In this document: piece by piece, positions 6,209 through 11,002 of the stretch
Layout of the letters: each line of letters starts with the position of its first letter
Numbering within the stretch: the stretch's first letter is position 1
Assembly (NCBI GenBank): GCA_002327315.1
Contig: DCVI01000223.1
Coordinates: 12,517 to 28,435, forward strand
Source of the DNA: Syntrophaceae bacterium UBA2192
GTDB taxonomy: Bacteria; Desulfobacterota; Syntrophia; Syntrophales; UBA2192
Direction: 5' to 3'
DNA: 15,919 bases
Notes under the pieces: generated by a model
Seen by the model: the letters and a program-made list of their open reading frames with translations, nothing else
Databases searched by the model: none
What the model was told of the DNA's origin: nothing
Made by a program: the position numbers and the translations under genes

Positions 6209-6589
6209 TCATCCGCGGTCCGGGTGCTTCCAAGGGTCTTTGATCATCTCCTGGTACTTCGAGAGAACGAATCGCCTGGGAAAATGATCCTTCGACACGT
6301 AGGGCAGAACGTCCTTCTTGAAGCTGACCAGGAATTCGTCGAACAGGGCTTCACGCTCGCCGGCGGCAACAAAGCTCCGCTCGTTGCGGTACTCGTAGAC
6401 AATCGGCGATCCGAAGACCTTCGCGGTTTTCCGGCAGTCTGCAGGATCCTCGAAATACTCTTCTTTCAGGGTCACGGGGATCTTGACAACGACAACGACG
6501 GTTGTCGTATCGGCGGCGATCATGCGGGAGTCATCCCAGATTTCCGCCACAAGCCCGTTGGGGAGCCTGATCTCTTCGATGAGGGTCAT
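6209..6589 (-). CDS. Conserved-looking hypothetical protein, 126 aa
   Basis: I do not recognise this protein. It is 126 residues long, with no signal peptide or membrane segment and one cysteine. The N-terminal half is predicted to be beta-rich (L-P-N-G-L-V-A-E-I-W-D-D-S-R and a T-T-T-V-V-V-V-V-K-I run). The C-terminal half is charged and probably helical. It is probably real: an AAGGAGAGG ribosome-binding site sits at good spacing before the ATG, codon use resembles its neighbours, and the stop is followed at once by the same 200-bp 3' element that follows hpt. It is divergent from purU and upstream of the radical SAM gene on the same strand. A role linked to either neighbour is possible but unsupported. 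Confidence 0.75.
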   Translation of the reverse strand: MTLIEEIRLPNGLVAEIWDDSRMIAADTTTVVVVVKIPVTLKEEYFEDPADCRKTAKVFGSPIVYEYRNERSFVAAGEREALFDEFLVSFKKDVLPYVSKDHFPRRFVLSKYQEMIKDPWKHPDRG

Positions 6590-6614
6590 GGGTGCCTCTC
6601 CTTCACCTTTATTC

Positions 6615-6643
6615 TTGACCTCGGGGGCATTTGCGCCTATATA
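6615..6643 (+). promoter_or_regulatory. Probable sigma-70 promoter for purU
   Basis: TTGACC (6615-6620), a 17-bp spacer and TATATA (6638-6643). Transcription would start near 6650. That gives a leader of about 120 nt before the purU ATG at 6770 and about 80 nt before the small ORF at 6730. Confidence 0.6.
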
Positions 6644-6729
6644 TCCACCTGTAATGGCAGGGGAAATTTACTGTCCGCCCCTTCAATGTAACATCCCGTC
6701 GCCAAAAGGCAAGCCAAAGGAGTGAGCTT

Positions 6730-6768
6730 ATGCGCGATCGGGAAATATTTCAAGTTATCTGTGAATAA
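6730..6768 (+). CDS. Possible 12-codon leader ORF upstream of purU
   Basis: An ATG at 6730 opens a 12-codon frame, M-R-D-R-E-I-F-Q-V-I-C-E, ending in TAA at 6766-6768, one base before the purU ATG. The best ribosome-binding site in the region, AAAGGAG (6716-6722), lies 7 bases ahead of this small ORF. purU itself has no clear Shine-Dalgarno sequence. The arrangement suggests that purU is translated by coupling to the leader. The peptide has no run of a single amino acid, so classical attenuation is not indicated. No protein-level evidence supports it. Confidence 0.4.
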   Translation: MRDREIFQVICE

Positions 6769-6769
6769 A

Positions 6770-7624
6770 ATGAAGCCCAACGCCATATTGCTGCTGAGTT
6801 GTCCCGACCAGAAGGGGATCGTCGCCTCGGTGTCGAACTTCATCTTCCACCACAGCGGCAACATCGTCCACGCCGCCCAGCACACGACGGAGCGCTCCAA
6901 AATCTTCTTCATGCGGATCGAGTGGGAGCTCGAGGGCTTCGACATCGCCCGGGGGAAGATCCTCGAGGCCTTCGAACCGCTGGCGAAGAAATTCAGCATG
7001 AAGTGCTCGCTCCACTTCACCGACGTGCAGCCCCGGATTGCCCTCTTCGTCTCGAAGCACATCCACTGTTTCCACGACATCATCCTGCGGCACAAGATGG
7101 GCGAGTTCAAGTGCCAGATCCCCCTTGTCATCGGCAATCACCTCGAACTCAAGCCTGTGGCCGAGCAGTTCGGCCTGAGCTACCTCCACGTTCCCATCAC
7201 GCCCGATGACAAGGTGCAGCAGGAGGAGCGGGAACTCGCCGAGCTCAAGCGCCACAAGATCGATTGCATCGTCCTTGCCCGTTACATGCAGGTCCTCACG
7301 GACCGTTTCGTGGCACGCTGGCCGAACCGGATCATCAACATCCACCACTCCTTCCTGCCGGCCTTCGCCGGGCGGAGCCCCTACCAGCAGGCCTACGACC
7401 GCGGCGTCAAGATCATCGGCGCCACGAGCCACTACGTGACGGAGACCCTCGACGACGGCCCCATCATAGCCCAGGACGTCATCAAGATCAGCCACCGCGA
7501 CTCCGTCAGCGACATGGAGATGAAGGGGAAGGACCTCGAGCGCATGGTGCTCGCCCGGGCGGTGAGACTCCACCTGGAAAACCGGATCCTCGTCCATGGC
7601 TCGAAAACCATTGTCTTTGAATGA
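6770..7624 (+). CDS. purU: Formyltetrahydrofolate deformylase
   Basis: A 284-residue enzyme of normal length. An N-terminal ACT domain (about 4-80, starting A-I-L-L-L-S-C-P-D-Q-K-G-I-V-A) is followed by a formyltransferase-fold domain. It contains the catalytic triad expected for this fold: N190 and H192 in N-I-H-H-S-F-L-P and D228 in T-L-D-D-G-P-I-I. PurU hydrolyses 10-formyl-tetrahydrofolate to formate and tetrahydrofolate, balancing the one-carbon pool and, in some bacteria, supplying formate for PurT. The ATG at 6770 is chosen because family similarity starts there. An in-frame GTG at 6722 overlaps the upstream AAAGGAG and is unlikely. It ends inside the next gene (29-bp overlap), so the two are probably one operon. 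Confidence 0.95.
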   Translation: MKPNAILLLSCPDQKGIVASVSNFIFHHSGNIVHAAQHTTERSKIFFMRIEWELEGFDIARGKILEAFEPLAKKFSMKCSLHFTDVQPRIALFVSKHIHCFHDIILRHKMGEFKCQIPLVIGNHLELKPVAEQFGLSYLHVPITPDDKVQQEERELAELKRHKIDCIVLARYMQVLTDRFVARWPNRIINIHHSFLPAFAGRSPYQQAYDRGVKIIGATSHYVTETLDDGPIIAQDVIKISHRDSVSDMEMKGKDLERMVLARAVRLHLENRILVHGSKTIVFE

Positions 7625-8450
7625 CGGGCCCGAAAGCCCCTTCGTCCACCTCTGCCAGCCGGATGCCTCGAAGTCCTGCGGCGCCTGCTGCGGCCTCTAC
7701 AACTACGCCGACTCCGGCCGCGAGGACCTGGCGGAGCGGCTGCGCGGCCGCACCCGCCTTTTCCGAGAGACCGTCCGCGGCCCCGAAGACCTCCCGCGAT
7801 TCTCCGAGGTGGTGAAGGGGCGGGAAGACGGGCGCAAGCGCTACGAGGTCATCCACTGCTGCGAGTACGTGGGCTTCCTCGACGAGGGGGAGAGGCGAGT
7901 CGGTTGTCTCCTTCACCCCATGCAGAATGCCGGCAGGGACATGAGGGATGTCTCCTTCTACGGGCGCGAGCTCTGCGACGGTCACTTCTGTCCGAGCTAC
8001 AGTTACATCTCGCGGGCCGAGAAACTCGCCGTCCTCGAGATCCTCGACGACTGGTACCTCTACGGCGCCTGCATCACCGACATCGACCTCGTGAAGGAGT
8101 TCTTCCGCCTCGTGAGCGAGGCCGCAGGCGAGATGCCCGCGCCGGCGCGCTTCAGCGACCCTGCGCTTCGGAAGGCGGCGCGGCGCTTCTTCGAACTCAA
8201 GCTTGCCTGGCCCTTCCGCTCAGAGGCCGCGAACCGATTCGGGAAATACAGCTTCGATGGGACGGACTATTCCATCTTCGTCATCGACTACGAGGCCCTG
8301 GGCTGCGGGAAATCCCGCTTCGACCGGATCTTTCTCAGCCTCCAGTCGGCCTTCAAAAACCGGCGCGACGTGCAGAAGGCCGAGGACCTGATCCGGCAGC
8401 ACCTCGAAGACGTCGTCGGCCGATACAAAGAACTAGTTGATTATCATTGA
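7596..8450 (+). CDS. Cys-rich putative metal-binding protein of unknown function
   Basis: A 284-residue protein without signal peptide or membrane segment. Nine cysteines fall in the first 132 residues: C20, C28, C31-C32 (S-C-G-A-C-C-G-L-Y), C88-C89 (I-H-C-C-E-Y-V-G), C104 (V-G-C-L-L-H-P), C127 and C132 (L-C-D-G-H-F-C-P-S). The CxxCC plus GC-x-L-H-P pattern is reminiscent of the YkgJ-like zinc/iron-chelating family, but the match is by eye only. The C-terminal half has few cysteines and looks alpha-helical. It starts inside the end of purU (29-bp overlap in another frame) with a weak ribosome-binding site, so coupled translation is likely. The downstream hpt has its own promoter. Iron or zinc binding is inference and no activity can be named. 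Confidence 0.85.
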   Translation: MARKPLSLNDGPESPFVHLCQPDASKSCGACCGLYNYADSGREDLAERLRGRTRLFRETVRGPEDLPRFSEVVKGREDGRKRYEVIHCCEYVGFLDEGERRVGCLLHPMQNAGRDMRDVSFYGRELCDGHFCPSYSYISRAEKLAVLEILDDWYLYGACITDIDLVKEFFRLVSEAAGEMPAPARFSDPALRKAARRFFELKLAWPFRSEAANRFGKYSFDGTDYSIFVIDYEALGCGKSRFDRIFLSLQSAFKNRRDVQKAEDLIRQHLEDVVGRYKELVDYH

Positions 8451-8475
8451 CAATTCTTTCTCCGTTGGCTAGTGT
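8447..8475 (+). promoter_or_regulatory. Probable sigma-70 promoter for hpt
   Basis: A perfect -35 TTGACA (8447-8452), a 17-bp spacer and a -10 TAGTGT (8470-8475) lie just ahead of hpt. The -35 box overlaps the TGA stop of the upstream gene (8448-8450). TGTCAA at 8473-8478 mirrors the -35 sequence, giving an inverted repeat across the promoter that could be an operator. Confidence 0.6.
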
Positions 8476-8499
8476 CAAAAATTGTTAAAGGAGGGGGCC

Positions 8500-9024
8500 A
8501 TGGAGAATCTCAGGATGAAGGTTCTCTTCTCCCGGGAAGAGATCGACAGGGTCGTCCGGAGACTTGCGGAGCAGATTTCCCGGGACTACCAGGGAAAGGA
8601 CCTCGTCGTTGTCTGCGTTCTCAAGGGCGCCTTCATGTTCATGGCCGACCTGGTGAGGCACCTGAAGGGACCCTGTGTCATCGATTTCATGCGACTCGCA
8701 AGCTACGGGTCCGGCACGGCCACGTCGGGGAAGGTCATCGTCACGAAAGACCTCGAGACCCCGATCGCCGGCAAAGACGTACTCATCGTGGAGGACATCG
8801 TCGACACGGGCATCACGCTGGACTTCCTGGTCAGGAAACTGAAGGAACAGAAACCCGGCTCCCTCAGGGTCTGCGCCCTTGTGGACAAGAAGCACCGGCG
8901 CAAGATCGAGTTCACGGCGGACTACGTGGGCTTCGACCTGGATAAAGGGTTTATCCTCGGCTACGGGATCGACTTCGATGAGAAGGCCAGGTACTTGCCC
9001 GACATTTACGTGATGGAAGAATAG
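8500..9024 (+). CDS. hpt: Hypoxanthine phosphoribosyltransferase
   Basis: A 174-residue type I phosphoribosyltransferase of typical Hpt length. The PRPP-binding motif V-L-I-V-E-D-I-V-D-T-G-I-T-L (94-107) carries the acidic pair E98-D99. The family hallmarks V-C-V-L-K-G-A-F-M-F (38-47) and D-F-M-R-L-A-S-Y-G (62-70) are present, and the C-terminal Y-V-G-F-D-L-D-K-G-F-I-L-G-Y-G-I-D hood region is complete. It salvages hypoxanthine (and usually guanine) to IMP/GMP in the cytoplasm. The ATG at 8500 is preceded by AAAGGAGG at 5 bases. The frame is open a few codons further upstream, but that part contains the ribosome-binding site. A consensus-like promoter lies just upstream, and the 200-bp repeat starts at the base after the stop codon. 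Confidence 0.96.
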   Translation: MENLRMKVLFSREEIDRVVRRLAEQISRDYQGKDLVVVCVLKGAFMFMADLVRHLKGPCVIDFMRLASYGSGTATSGKVIVTKDLETPIAGKDVLIVEDIVDTGITLDFLVRKLKEQKPGSLRVCALVDKKHRRKIEFTADYVGFDLDKGFILGYGIDFDEKARYLPDIYVMEE

Positions 9025-9223
9025 TGTGCTGTTGACCGGGGGTGCATCCCGAATACCGTGCATTCGTCTTTCGTCACCAAGACTGCGAAGATCGGAAGAG
9101 CAGAAGTGAGGAAGAGCGGATAAGAGAAGAAAATATTTCATCACCCCGATCTTCCGCTCTTCATAGCTTCCTAACTTCGATCTTTTCAGGGCGCCTTGCA
9201 TCCGGGCATTTTTGAACAGCACA
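9025..9223 (+). repeat. 200-bp dispersed repeat, copy B, with 9-bp terminal inverted repeats (3' of hpt)
   Basis: The segment starts at the base after the hpt stop codon. TGTGCTGTT (9025-9033) and AACAGCACA (9215-9223) are exact reverse complements, extending to 11 bp with one mismatch. Inside are a GGGGGTGCATCCCG stretch, a conserved non-repetitive stretch (9054-9086), the octamer hairpin (9087-9178) and an end module GGGCGCCTTGCATCCGGGCATT (about 9189-9210). It matches the complement of 6003-6205. No coding capacity and no clear target-site duplication are seen. It looks like a MITE or a structured 3'-UTR element. Confidence 0.8.
9087..9178. repeat. Period-8 GAAG hairpin element, copy 3
   Basis: Left octamers are GAAGATCG, GAAGAGCA, GAAGTGAG, GAAGAGCG (9087-9118). 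Right inverted octamers are CGATCTTC, CGCTCTTC, ATAGCTTC, CTAACTTC (9147-9178). The loop is A-rich. It is the core of the 200-bp repeat and has the same orientation to hpt that copy 1 has to the HDOD gene. Confidence 0.85.
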
Positions 9224-9247
9224 GGGGACAATGAGCGGCTTCGCCGC

Positions 9248-9289
9248 AGGATCGAGGTTCCAGGATAAAGGTCAAAGGCAGAAGGAAAG
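9248..9289 (+). repeat. Period-7 AGG heptamer array supplying a ribosome-binding site
   Basis: Six tandem degenerate heptamers: AGGATCG, AGGTTCC, AGGATAA, AGGTCAA, AGGCAGA, AGGAAAG. The last two form the purine-rich GAAGGAAAG (9281-9289) that serves as the Shine-Dalgarno of the gene starting at 9298. No inverted partner arm was seen. A small GCGGC/GCCGC stem-loop sits just upstream at 9235-9247. Confidence 0.75.
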
Positions 9290-9297
9290 AAAGACCG

Positions 9298-10209
9298 ATG
9301 ATCATCCATTGCAAGCAGTGCGCGACGAAGTTCCGGTTCAAAGACGAACTCATGGCGGGTGACGGGATCTGGGTCCGGTGCAGCCGTTGCGGCCACGAGT
9401 TCTTCGAAATCAACACCAGGGATGCCTTCACCCTGCCGGTCAAAGAGCAAGAGGCCAGGGCAAAACAGGAGCCTGCGGCTGCGCCGAAGCCTCTGACGCC
9501 GGCGGATGTCGTCTCGCCCCCCGATCCGCCAGCGCCGCCCAAACCGCTGGAGGGGATCACGACGCAAGCCACGGGCACGCCCGTTGCCGAGGAAGAGGAA
9601 GCGGAAGACGAGGAGGAACTGGAGCGGCCGCGAGCAAGTTTCTGGACACCCGGACGTCTCGTTGCCTATTCGATCCTGGTCTTTCTCGTCGTCGGCAGCG
9701 TTTATTTCTGGCTCAATCCCGGCATCACGAGGGATGTCCTCAATTTCGTTTCCCCCGGCACGGGGGACCGGGTACTGGGACCCACGCCAAAAGTAAGCCC
9801 CGTGACTGCCGTGGGCGGGATCAACTTTGCCGAGGTCAAGGAGCGCTTCACGAAGAGCACGGCCTCAGGCGATCTTCTCGTCATCTCGGGACTGGCCGTA
9901 AACGAATACGAATATCCCGTGGGCAAGGTCAGGCTCCGGGGCAAGATCCTCGATAATACGGGGAAGCTTCTCGGGGAGATCGAGACGTTCGCGGGAAACC
10001 TCCTGACCGATGAAGAGATGAATCGCCTTTCGGACAAGGAGATCCTGGCCGAGCTGCAGAGACCCGAAGGGAGCGACATGCCGAACACGGGCATCCGCTC
10101 GCGGGCGAGCATCCCCTTCATGATCGTCTTCATGAACCCTCCCAAGGAAGTCGATGAATTCATCATCGAACTCGTCGGGGTGGACCGGGCGACAGCGGCC
10201 TCCAATTGA
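9298..10209 (+). CDS. Zinc-ribbon (MJ0042-type) and DUF3426 single-pass membrane protein
   Basis: A 303-residue protein. The N-terminal zinc ribbon has C5-x2-C8 and C28-x2-C31 in the context I-H-C-K-Q-C ... V-R-C-S-R-C-G-H-E-F-F, typical of the MJ0042 zinc-finger domain. Residues 45-118 are a Pro/Ala- and Glu-rich low-complexity linker with an acidic patch at 98-109. A single transmembrane helix follows (about 120-138, V-A-Y-S-I-L-V-F-L-V-V-G-S-V-Y-F-W-L). Residues 160-303 form a soluble beta-rich domain like DUF3426. Predicted topology is zinc ribbon inside and DUF3426 domain outside. The function of the family is unknown. The start codon is preceded by GAAGGAAAG derived from the heptamer array. 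It stands between hpt and the methionine synthase pair with no evident pathway link. Confidence 0.9.
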   Translation: MIIHCKQCATKFRFKDELMAGDGIWVRCSRCGHEFFEINTRDAFTLPVKEQEARAKQEPAAAPKPLTPADVVSPPDPPAPPKPLEGITTQATGTPVAEEEEAEDEEELERPRASFWTPGRLVAYSILVFLVVGSVYFWLNPGITRDVLNFVSPGTGDRVLGPTPKVSPVTAVGGINFAEVKERFTKSTASGDLLVISGLAVNEYEYPVGKVRLRGKILDNTGKLLGEIETFAGNLLTDEEMNRLSDKEILAELQRPEGSDMPNTGIRSRASIPFMIVFMNPPKEVDEFIIELVGVDRATAASN

Positions 10210-10273
10210 TGCGGTGTCGCTCAGCGATCTGAGTCGTGCAGGGATGTCGGGCCGGACGCATTCTGTTTCACCG

Positions 10274-10358
10274 AGTGACCAGTGATCAGTGGCCGGTGAC
10301 CAGTGTTTTTTGAAAATTCGTTTCTCACTGTCCACTGACCACAAACCACTGAGCACTG
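10274..10358. repeat. Period-7 AGTG hairpin upstream of the MetH reactivation gene
   Basis: Five tandem heptamers on the left (AGTGACC, AGTGATC, AGTGGCC, GGTGACC, AGTGTTT; 10274-10308) face five inverted heptamers on the right (CTCACTG, TCCACTG, ACCACAA, ACCACTG, AGCACTG; 10324-10358) around a 15-nt loop. The right arm ends 7 bases before the ATG at 10366, where a ribosome-binding site would be expected and none is evident. Nothing else was recognised in 10210-10273. Confidence 0.85.
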
Positions 10359-10365
10359 TATTGAT

Positions 10366-10992
10366 ATGAACCGGTTGATCACCTTCGAACGGATCACGAT
10401 CGAGCCGCCGCTGGAGGCGATCTACCGGAGGCTGGGCTTCCGCAAGGGGCTCACAAAGATCAAGCCCGACGAGACCCGGGCGCTCGGCGAGGGCATCGAG
10501 AAGGCCCGCTCGCTCATCACCCTGAAGGGGGCCGCCAGGCGTCTCCCCATTCTTTCGAAGGACTCCCGCCTGATCCGACTGCCCGACAGTCATTGCCTGG
10601 AAAGCACCCATCTCGCGAAACTGCTTGCCGGCTCGCAGGAAGTCCTCCTGATGGGGGCAACGGCGGGGGCGGCCGTCATCGAGGCAATCCGCCGGGACAC
10701 GGCGGACGACAACCTGGCGCAGGCCGTCGTCCTCGATGCTGCGGCAAGCGGGATGGTCGATGCCGCCCTGGACTGGATGGAAGCCTTCTTCGCGCAGGAT
10801 CTGCGCAGGGAGAGCCGCCGGCTGACGAAAAGCCGTTTCTCATGCGGCTACGGCGATCTTGCGCTGGAAAATCAGAAACTCTTCTACGACCTGCTGGATC
10901 TCGGGCGGTTCGGCGTCGAGCTGACGGAGCGATACATCCTCGCGCCCGAGAAATCCGTCACGGCCGTGGCGGGGATCGAAACGACAGGCTGA
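10366..10992 (+). CDS. Stand-alone methionine synthase reactivation (AdoMet-binding) domain protein
   Basis: A 208-residue protein equivalent to the C-terminal activation domain of cobalamin-dependent methionine synthase. The diagnostic segment is R-F-S-C-G-Y-G-D-L-A-L-E-N-Q at 157-170 (usually R-F-S-P-G-Y-G-D, so Cys160 replaces Pro), followed by G-V-E-L-T-E-R-Y-I-L-A-P-E-K-S-V (183-198). The domain binds S-adenosylmethionine and remethylates oxidised cob(II)alamin with an electron donor. The next gene, 10 bp downstream, is a MetH that lacks exactly this domain, so the two products should form the complete enzyme. A similar split is known in Thermotoga maritima (TM0268/TM0269). No good Shine-Dalgarno precedes the ATG; the upstream 20 bases belong to the repeat hairpin. 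Confidence 0.9.
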   Translation: MNRLITFERITIEPPLEAIYRRLGFRKGLTKIKPDETRALGEGIEKARSLITLKGAARRLPILSKDSRLIRLPDSHCLESTHLAKLLAGSQEVLLMGATAGAAVIEAIRRDTADDNLAQAVVLDAAASGMVDAALDWMEAFFAQDLRRESRRLTKSRFSCGYGDLALENQKLFYDLLDLGRFGVELTERYILAPEKSVTAVAGIETTG

Positions 10993-11002
10993 GGGAAAAC
11001 CG

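Noticed and set aside
6722..6769. GTG at 6722 as the purU start
   Set aside because: It overlaps the only good ribosome-binding site and adds 16 residues with no family similarity. The ATG at 6770 fits PurU.
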